This document shows, in pieces, positions 1-6,524 of a stretch of 11,994 bases of DNA. The notes below the pieces were generated by a model. It searched no databases. It saw nothing but the letters and a program-made list of their open reading frames with translations, and was not told the DNA's origin. Every line of letters begins with the position of its first letter. The first letter of the stretch is position 1. The DNA comes from an uncultured Terrimonas sp. (GTDB taxonomy: Bacteria; Bacteroidota; Bacteroidia; Chitinophagales; Chitinophagaceae). The stretch is taken from positions 1-11,994 of the forward strand of contig CAMPJQ010000032.1 in the NCBI GenBank assembly GCA_946886925.1. Reading direction: 5' to 3'. The position numbers and the translations under genes are program-made.

Positions 1-608
1 CTTTGGGAGAAGTGATAGCAGCCCATGGATTAAAGCAGATCAGGATGGCAGAAACGGAAAAATATCCGCATGTAACCTTCTTTTTTAGTGGCGGGCGCGA
101 AACGCCGTTTGAAGGCGAAAAAAGGATTATGGCTCCTTCACCAAAAGTGGCCACCTACGACCTCAAACCCGAAATGAGCGCATATGAGCTTACCGCAGCC
201 CTGCTGCCAGAGATCAACAATGAAACCGCTGATTTTATCTGCATCAACTACGCCAATGCAGATATGGTGGGGCATACAGGGGTTTGGGACGCTGTAATTA
301 AAGCTGTGGAAACTGTGGATACCTGCGTGGAAAAAGTAGTAACAGCAGCATTGGAACACAACTATACCGTATTTCTTACTGCGGATCATGGCAATGCCGA
401 CTACATTGTTAATGAAGACGGAACGCCCAATACCGCACACACATTAAATCTTGTGCCTTTTTTTGTTATTGACAACGAATGGAAGGGCAAAATAAGCAAT
501 GGTAAACTGGGTGACCTGGCTCCTTCCATTTTAAAATTAATGGGATTGCCCGTTCCCGCTGAAATGAATGGCGATATTTTGATTGAAGAACCTATGCTAA
601 CACAATAA
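1..608 (+). CDS. gpmI: 2,3-bisphosphoglycerate-independent phosphoglycerate mutase, C-terminal part (5' end outside window)
   Basis: Interconverts 3- and 2-phosphoglycerate in glycolysis and gluconeogenesis, in the cytosol, using two Mn ions. The gene enters from the left edge in frame 3; about 201 residues are visible of the roughly 510 usual for the family, so the start is not in the window. Family motifs are clear: KYPHVTFFFSGGRE, NADMVGHTG, TADHGNAD and AHTLNLVPF. Counting visible residues, metal ligands D87, H91, D128, H129 and H146 keep the spacing of D403, H407, D444, H445 and H462 of the Geobacillus stearothermophilus enzyme. The catalytic Ser and first Asp ligand lie upstream of the window. 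The reading frame is intact to its TAA stop. The next gene, on the same strand, starts about 90 nt later with no clear terminator between. Confidence 0.97.
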   Translation, partial: LGEVIAAHGLKQIRMAETEKYPHVTFFFSGGRETPFEGEKRIMAPSPKVATYDLKPEMSAYELTAALLPEINNETADFICINYANADMVGHTGVWDAVIKAVETVDTCVEKVVTAALEHNYTVFLTADHGNADYIVNEDGTPNTAHTLNLVPFFVIDNEWKGKISNGKLGDLAPSILKLMGLPVPAEMNGDILIEEPMLTQ

Positions 609-678
609 AAAAGGGTTATCAAAAGTCAAAAATTTTCTTCCCCGGGCAGCACATTGTATCAAAAAATTGTCTAAATTA

Positions 679-702
679 CATGAAATCAACTTTGATTTCA
701 TG
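679..702 (+). promoter_or_regulatory. Perfect inverted repeat ending on the sigma-factor start codon
   Basis: CATGAAATCA, a 4-nt loop ACTT, then TGATTTCATG: ten uninterrupted base pairs. The last three bases of the right arm are the proposed ATG (700-702), so in mRNA the start codon would lie at the base of the stem. It could limit translation or be a DNA operator. If translation begins at TTG 667 it would simply be coding sequence. The symmetry is certain, the function is inferred. Confidence 0.5.
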
Positions 703-1275
703 ACTGAAGAGGCAATGCTCAAAGGCTGTATACGGAACCAGGCAGCAGCGCAACAGGAATTATACTACAGGTATAGTCCTAAAATGCTGTCTGTTTGCTA
801 TCGTTACGCAAAAAGCCGGGAGGATGCCGAAGACATGCTTCAGGAAGGTTTCATTAAAATTTTTGGACAGTTAAGGCAATTTCAAAACAGGGGAGCATTA
901 GAAGGGTGGATCAGGAAGATTATTGTTCATACCTGTATCAACAATCTGAAAAAGAACAAAAAGTTTACTGAAAGCGTAGATCTTATACATGCTTCGGGTG
1001 TGCATATCCGGGAAGAAAGCGTTCCTTCCATAGTGCAGGCAAAGCAAGTGGTAGAATGCATCAGAATGTTACCGATAGGGTATCGCACTGTACTCAACCT
1101 TTATGCTGTGGAAGGCTATTCGCACCGGGAAATTGCAACCATGCTTGACATTGAAGAAAGCACAAGCCGTTCGCAGTATACAAGAGCAAAAGCTATGCTG
1201 GAAGACATACTGGTAAAGAAACATATTTTACCGCAGTATACACAAAAATTAGAGTTGGTAGCTGTTAATCCGTAA
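700..1275 (+). CDS. ECF-type RNA polymerase sigma factor (sigma-70 family)
   Basis: Directs core RNA polymerase to a specific promoter set. From the ATG at 700 the protein has 191 residues. Region 2 spans about residues 20-87 (LYYRYSPKML, then EDAEDMLQEGFIKIF and the GWIRKIIVHTCINNL core-binding/-10 segment). Region 4 spans about 115-170, with the helix-turn-helix YSHREIATMLDIEESTSRSQ. There is no region 1.1 or 3, as expected of ECF factors. The frame stays open upstream and a TTG at 667 would add 11 residues. I prefer ATG 700 because relatives usually begin with a short segment like MTEEAMLKGC; neither start has a Shine-Dalgarno sequence. A perfect dyad (679-702) overlaps the ATG. The next gene, 61 nt downstream, encodes a membrane protein that could be its regulator. 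Its target genes cannot be read from the sequence. Confidence 0.9.
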   Translation: MTEEAMLKGCIRNQAAAQQELYYRYSPKMLSVCYRYAKSREDAEDMLQEGFIKIFGQLRQFQNRGALEGWIRKIIVHTCINNLKKNKKFTESVDLIHASGVHIREESVPSIVQAKQVVECIRMLPIGYRTVLNLYAVEGYSHREIATMLDIEESTSRSQYTRAKAMLEDILVKKHILPQYTQKLELVAVNP

Positions 1276-1336
1276 AAGAAATAAATTATAAAACCAAAAC
1301 TACTAACCTGTTATTGAATATACCAAGGGACTGACT

Positions 1337-2659
1337 ATGGAGAGAAATATTCATATAGATGAATTTGAAGAATTCCTGAAGGAGAAGGCTGATCAGTATA
1401 AGATGTATCCATCAGATAAAGCCTGGAGTAACATTCACCGCTCTCTTCATCCCAGGAAAAAATGGCCGTACATTTCATTAACGTTATTGCTACTGCTTGG
1501 CACTGCTGTGTTTGTTGATTACAATACTTACAATTTGGTGGTACCGGTTAATAAGGTGCTTACTTTTAATAATGCTCACTTTCAGAAAAATAATTTACCC
1601 CCCGTTTCTAGCGCTGTCTTAAATAGATCCGGATTACCTCCGGAAGTCGCTTTACCAAACGGAGATGATAATGCACAAACCACTCCCTTGTTATCTTCTT
1701 CTATCAAAAAAGCAATCACCCCGTCAAAACCATTACTCACCGGTAATACCGATGATAGCTATGCAAACAATGAAGATATAGAAATAACAAGTTGGGAAAC
1801 CTTGTCTGTTCATTCAGATGCGGCAGATATTATCATAAAGCCTAAGACTACAACTACGATAGCAGAAGACAATGACGATGACAAAAAAATAAAGAAAGTG
1901 TTATGGGGTGGTGAAGTATTTAAAAAATCAAAATTTGAATGGCAATTATTTTTCTCACCTACTATAAGCTATAGAAAGCTTACAAGCGGAATAAGCGATG
2001 TTACAGATGTATTCAGAGGAGTGCCATACAGTACTGTTCAAAAAAACACAGAAATAAACAGCCTGGTTACACATAAACCCGCTATAGGTGCCGAAGTTGG
2101 AGCTAACCTGGTATATAAAGTAAGCAATAACTTTTTGTTGAGGGCGGGAGTGCAATTGAATTATTCGAGATACCAGCTCAGGGCTTATGCTTCTAAACCA
2201 GAACAGGCCACACTGGCTGTTGTTTCTAACCCACTGGGCACAGATTCAATAAACGTTATCTCCACTTTACAAAACTTCAGTGGCAGCGGCTCTTCATGGT
2301 TCAATAACGAATACTTTCAGGTGTCTTTGCCTGTAGGCTTTGAATGGGGCGTGCTGGGTAATTCAACATTACGGTGGAATATTGCCGCCAGTGCTCAACC
2401 AGTATATAATTTCGCCAATAACGTGTACCTTCTTTCAACCGATTTCAAGCGTTATGGCCAGGATCCTTCCCTTATACGCAAATGGAATATTAATGCTGGC
2501 ATTGAAACCTATGTTTCTTATAATATGGGATCCTTTAAATGGCAGGCCGGACCACAATTGAGGTACCAGTTGATGTCGAGCTACAAGAGTCAGTACCCGG
2601 TTAAAGAATACTTAGTTGATTTTGGATTTAAAATTGGTGTAACAAAAACATTAAGATAA
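1337..2659 (+). CDS. Membrane protein: N-terminal cytosolic segment, one transmembrane helix, C-terminal outer-membrane beta-barrel-like domain (possible sigma-factor regulator)
   Basis: 440 residues; an AAGGGA Shine-Dalgarno-like sequence supports the ATG. Residues 1-43 are charged and predicted cytosolic (EFEEFLKEKADQY, then YPSDKAWSNIHRSLHPRKKW). Residues 44-60 form a single hydrophobic helix (PYISLTLLLLLGTAVFV) preceded by basic RKK, so the rest should be periplasmic. Residues 62-195 are a low-complexity linker rich in Asn, Ser, Thr and Asp, ending in an acidic/basic patch (EDNDDDKKIKK). Residues 200-440 alternate polar and aromatic residues like outer-membrane barrel strands (FEWQLFFSPTISYRKL, FLLRAGVQLNYSRYQL, FKWQAGPQLRYQL). 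The short N-terminal motif and this architecture resemble a group I recall from Chitinophagaceae, often beside sigma factors. Position 61 nt after the ECF gene suggests an anti-sigma or signalling role, but no classical anti-sigma (zinc or FecR) domain is recognisable. Function unproven. Confidence 0.75.
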   Translation: MERNIHIDEFEEFLKEKADQYKMYPSDKAWSNIHRSLHPRKKWPYISLTLLLLLGTAVFVDYNTYNLVVPVNKVLTFNNAHFQKNNLPPVSSAVLNRSGLPPEVALPNGDDNAQTTPLLSSSIKKAITPSKPLLTGNTDDSYANNEDIEITSWETLSVHSDAADIIIKPKTTTTIAEDNDDDKKIKKVLWGGEVFKKSKFEWQLFFSPTISYRKLTSGISDVTDVFRGVPYSTVQKNTEINSLVTHKPAIGAEVGANLVYKVSNNFLLRAGVQLNYSRYQLRAYASKPEQATLAVVSNPLGTDSINVISTLQNFSGSGSSWFNNEYFQVSLPVGFEWGVLGNSTLRWNIAASAQPVYNFANNVYLLSTDFKRYGQDPSLIRKWNINAGIETYVSYNMGSFKWQAGPQLRYQLMSSYKSQYPVKEYLVDFGFKIGVTKTLR

Positions 2660-2746
2660 ACACCTTCTTTTACTGCCAATATTTATTGTCCCCAAAAACT
2701 TGTGCAATTTCCATTCTATTCAATTATTTGTTCATTATTTTTAAGG

Positions 2747-3331
2747 ATGAAAAAACAATTGTTCATCTTCCTTATTTTTTTACCCTTTGTCCTTTATAAC
2801 TGCTCGAATAATAATACATCGTCAGATCAACCAAAAGAAGATACAGCCGGGAAAGCATTTTATCCTGTTGGTAATTATATACGCAGCCAGTTGGCCTATA
2901 TTGATTCCATGCCACTGGCTGTAATAAAATATACAACTATACATAATGTTACAGATACTTCTATTATAGAAAAGAAAGATTTTAAGCAGATTGCGGCAGC
3001 ATTTGTAACGCCCGACATCAGTTCCCCCGAATTCAAATCGCAATACGAAGAGCATTCTTTTATTGATGCTACATTGGGTACCATGACATTAACGTATACT
3101 GCCAAAAATGATAAAGTGCCCGTACGCAAAGCCGACATTTTATTAGATCAGGAAGATACAGAGGTGAAAACGATCTACATTGAAAAAAGCATACCCGGCA
3201 CTGACAGCTCAATAATAAAAAAAATATTGTGGATCGCTAACCGTAACTGCCAGATCACCACACTCGTGCAAAAAGAAGGACAACCTGAGGACATTATCCT
3301 CGAAAGATATGTATGGGATGACAGGCATTGA
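2747..3331 (+). CDS. Conserved putative lipoprotein of unknown function
   Basis: 194 residues from the ATG at 2747, which has TAAGG just upstream. A GTG at 2702 in the same frame would add 15 residues before the signal sequence and is unlikely. The N-terminus is a signal peptide (MKKQLFIFLIFLPFVLYNC), with Cys19 the probable lipidated residue, followed by a Ser/Asn-rich tether (SNNNTSSDQ). The lipobox LYNC is not canonical, since Asn sits at -1, so lipidation is likely but not certain. The mature part has no domain I can name. It ends with a pattern, W.....QITTLVQKEGQPED....YVW, that I recall from uncharacterised Chitinophagaceae proteins near uvrC. It is probably exported and anchored to a membrane. 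The gene ends 30 nt before uvrC, so co-transcription is possible. I assign no function. Confidence 0.8.
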   Translation: MKKQLFIFLIFLPFVLYNCSNNNTSSDQPKEDTAGKAFYPVGNYIRSQLAYIDSMPLAVIKYTTIHNVTDTSIIEKKDFKQIAAAFVTPDISSPEFKSQYEEHSFIDATLGTMTLTYTAKNDKVPVRKADILLDQEDTEVKTIYIEKSIPGTDSSIIKKILWIANRNCQITTLVQKEGQPEDIILERYVWDDRH

Positions 3332-3340
3332 TAATTCAAC

Positions 3341-3348
3341 TAATTTTG
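3341..3348 (+). promoter_or_regulatory. Candidate Bacteroidota -7 box for uvrC
   Basis: TAATTTTG matches the TAnnTTTG consensus of the Bacteroidota housekeeping sigma factor and lies 13 nt before the uvrC ATG. A transcript would have a leader of only a few nucleotides. I see no matching TTG element about 20 nt further upstream (the nearest TTG, at 3328-3330, is too close), so this is a half-supported promoter. Confidence 0.35.
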
Positions 3349-3361
3349 CAGTCGATTTATT

Positions 3362-5173
3362 ATGACTACAGCATCCTTCCAGCAAATTGTGCATACCATA
3401 CCCATACAACCGGGCATTTACAAGTATTATAATGAAGAGCATGAACTGCTGTATGTAGGTAAAGCAAAAAATTTAAAAAAAAGAATCAGTTCATATTTTA
3501 ACAAGGGCTTTACCAATTATAAAACACACGAACTAATTCAGCGCATCTATAGCATTGAATTTACCATTGTTGATTCCGAACAGGATGCATTTTTGCTTGA
3601 AAATAGCCTCATCAAGCAATTCCTTCCAAAATACAATATCCAGTTAAAGGATGATAAGAGCTTTCCATTTATTGTTATTAAGAACGAGCATTTCCCGCGC
3701 ATTTTTCTTACACGCAGAAAGATCGCCGATGGATCTGAATACCTCGGGCCTTACACATCGGTTGGGAAAGTGAGGGAGCTGCTGGAATTTATAAGACAAA
3801 ACATACCCCTGCGCAATTGTAAGCTCAACCTTACTCCCCGGAATATACAGAAGAAAAAATTTAAAGTCTGCCTTGAATATCACCTGGGCAATTGCAAAGG
3901 CCCATGCGAAGCATTACAAACTGAAGAAGATTACCGTGAAGGCTTATTGCAGATAAAGAATCTTCTTAAAGGGAATTTAACTCCTGTTATTCACAAGTTC
4001 AGGGAAGAAATGAAAAAGCATGCAGAAAACATGGAGTTTGAAAAAGCTGAAATGCTCAGAAAAAAAATTGAGCACTTGCACCAATACCAGTCTAAGTCAA
4101 CGATCGTAAACAATAAGCTGGGCAATATTGATGTGTTCTCCATTTTAGAAGAAGGGAATATTGCCTACGTAAACTACCTAATGGTGGAAAATGGTACTAT
4201 TGTTCAAACAAAAACCATCACACTTGAAAAAAAATTAGATGAAACAGCAACGGATGTACTGGAGTTTGCTATTGCACAGCTAAGAGATACATTTAACAGC
4301 AATGCTCCTGAAATCATTATACCCTTTCCCATTCATTATCCCCAGCAAGGCGTAATGATAACTGTACCAAAGGCGGGAGACAGGAAAAAACTTTTAGACC
4401 TCTCGCAAAAAAATGTAAACTATTTCCAGGAAGAACTGAAGAAGAGAAAAATGCTCCAACTGGAAGGAAAAACAGATGAACAGAAAAAAGAAACGCTTGT
4501 TCAGTTACAAAAGGATTTGCTTTTGCCTGCATTTCCCGCACATATTGAATGTTTTGACAATTCAAATTTCCAGGGTAGCTTCCCGGTATCGGCAATGGTA
4601 TGTTTTAAAATGGGTATCCCCAGTAAAAAAGATTACCGCCATTTTAATGTAAAAACAGTAGAGGGAATTAATGACTTTGCTACTATGAAGGAAGCCGTTT
4701 ACAGGAGGTATAAGAGACTGGTTAATGAGGAACAGGCGCTTCCTCAGCTGGTAATTATTGACGGTGGAAAAGGGCAGTTAGGCGCTGCGCTTGAAGCCAT
4801 TCATGAGCTTAATCTTGCCGGACAAATGACCGTAATAGGATTAGCCAAAAACGAAGAGGAGGTTTTTTTTAGTGGCGACAGGCAATCTCTAAAATTAGAC
4901 TGGGGAAGTGATAGCTTGAAATTACTCAGGCAGATCAGGGATGAAGTACACCGGTTTGGTATTACCTTTCACCGCAAAAAAAGAAGCCAGGGCACCTTTA
5001 AAAATGAACTGGAGATGATACCAGGTATTGGAAAAGCTACGGCAGACATGCTATTGAAGACATTCAGATCGGTAAAAAATATAAAGCAAACGCCTGCGGA
5101 AAAACTGGCTCAACTTATAGGTAAAACAAAAGCACAACTTATTGACGGTTATTTTAAAAACCAGGACAAATAA
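3362..5173 (+). CDS. uvrC: Excinuclease ABC subunit C
   Basis: Makes the 3' and 5' incisions around bulky DNA lesions in the UvrABC nucleotide excision repair pathway. Its 603 residues match the normal length. The GIY-YIG nuclease is at about 14-92 (PGIYKYY, YVGKAKNLKKRISSYF), with Tyr20, Arg41 and Glu80 as expected catalytic residues for the 3' cut. Four cysteines (153, 170, 178, 182) match the proposed iron-sulfur ligands. The UVR motif for UvrB binding is at about 207-242 (FREEMKKHAENMEFEKAEML). The RNase H-like nuclease for the 5' cut has Asp399 (ECFDNSNFQG), Asp438 (EGINDFATM), Asp467 (IIDGGKGQ) and His530 (RDEVHRFG). Helix-hairpin-helix DNA binding is at about 550-600 (MIPGIGKATADMLL). 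All key residues are present. It is the last gene of the + strand run, facing tandem terminators. Confidence 0.98.
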   Translation: MTTASFQQIVHTIPIQPGIYKYYNEEHELLYVGKAKNLKKRISSYFNKGFTNYKTHELIQRIYSIEFTIVDSEQDAFLLENSLIKQFLPKYNIQLKDDKSFPFIVIKNEHFPRIFLTRRKIADGSEYLGPYTSVGKVRELLEFIRQNIPLRNCKLNLTPRNIQKKKFKVCLEYHLGNCKGPCEALQTEEDYREGLLQIKNLLKGNLTPVIHKFREEMKKHAENMEFEKAEMLRKKIEHLHQYQSKSTIVNNKLGNIDVFSILEEGNIAYVNYLMVENGTIVQTKTITLEKKLDETATDVLEFAIAQLRDTFNSNAPEIIIPFPIHYPQQGVMITVPKAGDRKKLLDLSQKNVNYFQEELKKRKMLQLEGKTDEQKKETLVQLQKDLLLPAFPAHIECFDNSNFQGSFPVSAMVCFKMGIPSKKDYRHFNVKTVEGINDFATMKEAVYRRYKRLVNEEQALPQLVIIDGGKGQLGAALEAIHELNLAGQMTVIGLAKNEEEVFFSGDRQSLKLDWGSDSLKLLRQIRDEVHRFGITFHRKKRSQGTFKNELEMIPGIGKATADMLLKTFRSVKNIKQTPAEKLAQLIGKTKAQLIDGYFKNQDK

Positions 5174-5193
5174 ACTATTGCCAGTACTGCAAT

Positions 5194-5230
5194 AAAAAAG
5201 GGGCCAGGATAGATATCCAGCCCCGTTTTT
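5194..5230 (+). terminator. Rho-independent terminator after uvrC, possibly bidirectional
   Basis: Stem GGGGC/GCCCC with an inner GGAT/ATCC stem (loop AGAT, small internal bulge), between an A6 run (5194-5199) and a GTTTTT tail (5226-5230). It begins about 20 nt after the uvrC stop. The A run on the left lets it also act on transcripts arriving from the gldN side. Confidence 0.8.
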
Positions 5231-5287
5231 AAAATCCAATATCCTATGAAAAACCGGGATAAAGATAGTGTAGCAGGTTCATATTGC

Positions 5288-5310
5288 AATACCCAAATGT
5301 GGGTATTTTT
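5288..5310 (+). terminator. Second terminator-like hairpin for the uvrC side
   Basis: AATACCCA, loop AATG, TGGGTATT: an eight-base-pair stem running into five T residues (5306-5310). The minus strand has no T run after the stem, so it is directional and reads as a tandem back-up to the 5200-5230 terminator. Confidence 0.5.
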
Positions 5311-5367
5311 AATCAATATTAAAGTTGGTTTCGCTTTATTATAAGCCGGTCCGAACAGTAATACCAT

Positions 5368-5401
5368 AAAAAAAGGGATTGCCGGTAACCGGCAATCCCT
5401 T
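5368..5401 (-). terminator. Strong Rho-independent terminator of the gldKLMN cluster
   Basis: Near-perfect 13-bp stem (AAGGGATTGCCGG / CCGGCAATCCCTT) with a 3-nt loop. On the minus strand it is followed by seven T residues (the A7 at 5368-5374 on the given strand). It starts about 20 nt after the gldN stop and is the natural 3' end of the cluster transcript. Confidence 0.88.
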
Positions 5402-5421
5402 CTGTAAATTTTCTAACTACT

Positions 5422-6471
5422 TTAATATGACCACAGATCCTGTTCGTAATTAAATATCGTGTTTTTCACGCCCTCACCTTCCAGTAAACGAAGGATGTCA
5501 TCTTTTACATATTGTTTTAAATATTGGTCATAAGGATTATCGAGTGTAGATTTAACAATATAGCTTCCAAAGAAACGGCTTTCAAACAATTCTTCCCAAC
5601 TCATGCGTGCACCGTAGTTTTTACCGTTGTACACTTCAAACTTGGCCAATGCGGGGCGCATATCGGGGTAGTATACCCAAAATATAGGGGCAGAACCAAT
5701 TTCCTGGCCGGTAACCTTATCGAAATAGGTTTTTACCGGGGCAATACCTAAGATCCTAACGTACATCCTGGAAGACTCTTTATCAAACACCCATTCCTCT
5801 TTAATCCTGAATTTGGAGATTGCATCCATATTGAACTCTTCACATACCACAGATTCTTTCATAATTCCTTTCGCCAGGGTTGGATCCTTTTCTACATCAG
5901 GTACCATTATGGTATCACATGATCCCGCCAGTTTTGAACCAATCTGATCAAGCGTCATGGGCGTAGTGAAACGGTCATCTATAGACGCATCGAAAGCTGT
6001 AACCTCACCGCTTTTAATGGTATTGAGTAAAATAGCAATAAAACGCTGGTTACCATTGTCTTCATCTGCTGTATAACGGAAGGGCAAATTTATTTTTTCA
6101 CGAATATCTATTTCCCTCCATACTTTTTCCCTGTAAATGGCATCATCCTCGCGAATATTTTCATATGCCAATGGCGTACGATCTTTTACAAGGTTTTTCT
6201 CTATCGCATTGTCGTTGCGAAGCGATTTCCTTATCGTATCCATTTTTAAAGGATCCTGCTTGGGTGGCGCTTTAACGATCATCGTATCTTTTTCCGCCAC
6301 ATCAAGATTGGCATTGGCTACATTAGCCTGCGTTTTCTTGGCAGTTGTCTTCTTTTTTGCTGATGTAGTCGTTTTTCTCGTGCTTTTTTTCCTGGTTTGC
6401 GCATCAACCGTGTTGACAACCATTCCAAAAGCCACTACCAGCAAAGCATATTTCGCGAATTTCCATTTCAT
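5422..6471 (-). CDS. gldN: Gliding motility / type IX secretion protein GldN (PorN)
   Basis: Periplasmic partner of the lipoprotein GldK; together they form the ring-shaped part of the type IX secretion system under the outer membrane. From the ATG at 6471 it has 349 residues; a TTG at 6477 would add only two and is not needed. A signal peptide (MKWKFAKYALLVVAFGMVVN, cleavage likely after VDA, residue 24) is followed by a strongly basic Lys/Thr/Ala-rich stretch (about 25-47). The conserved GldN domain then begins near NIREDDAIYREKVWREIDIR, a family hallmark with the following NLPFRY segment, and runs to a C-terminal FNYEQDLWSY. The start lies 53 nt after the gldM stop and a strong terminator follows the gene, so it is the last cistron. 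The basic linker is longer than I recall for Flavobacterium GldN. Confidence 0.95.
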   Translation of the reverse strand: MKWKFAKYALLVVAFGMVVNTVDAQTRKKSTRKTTTSAKKKTTAKKTQANVANANLDVAEKDTMIVKAPPKQDPLKMDTIRKSLRNDNAIEKNLVKDRTPLAYENIREDDAIYREKVWREIDIREKINLPFRYTADEDNGNQRFIAILLNTIKSGEVTAFDASIDDRFTTPMTLDQIGSKLAGSCDTIMVPDVEKDPTLAKGIMKESVVCEEFNMDAISKFRIKEEWVFDKESSRMYVRILGIAPVKTYFDKVTGQEIGSAPIFWVYYPDMRPALAKFEVYNGKNYGARMSWEELFESRFFGSYIVKSTLDNPYDQYLKQYVKDDILRLLEGEGVKNTIFNYEQDLWSY

Positions 6472-6524
6472 GGTCAAAAGTGTTAATAACTAAAACAAAT
6501 GATAAAACTTATATAAACAGGCTA

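Larger units (their letters stand above)
5174..5421. other. Convergent intergenic region between uvrC and gldN
   Basis: 248 nt holding three hairpins (listed separately) and no credible reading frame. It separates the + strand repair/sigma block from the - strand secretion block and insulates them in both directions. Confidence 0.8.

Noticed and set aside
138..440. 100-residue minus-strand frame inside gpmI
   Set aside because: Lies entirely opposite strongly conserved gpmI motifs; no start context or domain.
667..699. TTG start for the sigma factor
   Set aside because: Kept only as an alternative: TTG starts are less common, and the ATG at 700 gives the usual short N-terminus. Not fully excluded.
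2702..2746. GTG start for the lipoprotein gene
   Set aside because: It would put 15 residues before the Met-Lys-Lys start of a typical signal peptide; the ATG at 2747 also has a TAAGG upstream.
6137..6493. 118-residue + strand frame opposite gldN
   Set aside because: Antisense shadow of the gldN start; its composition comes from the Lys/Thr-rich codons read backwards, with no recognisable motif.
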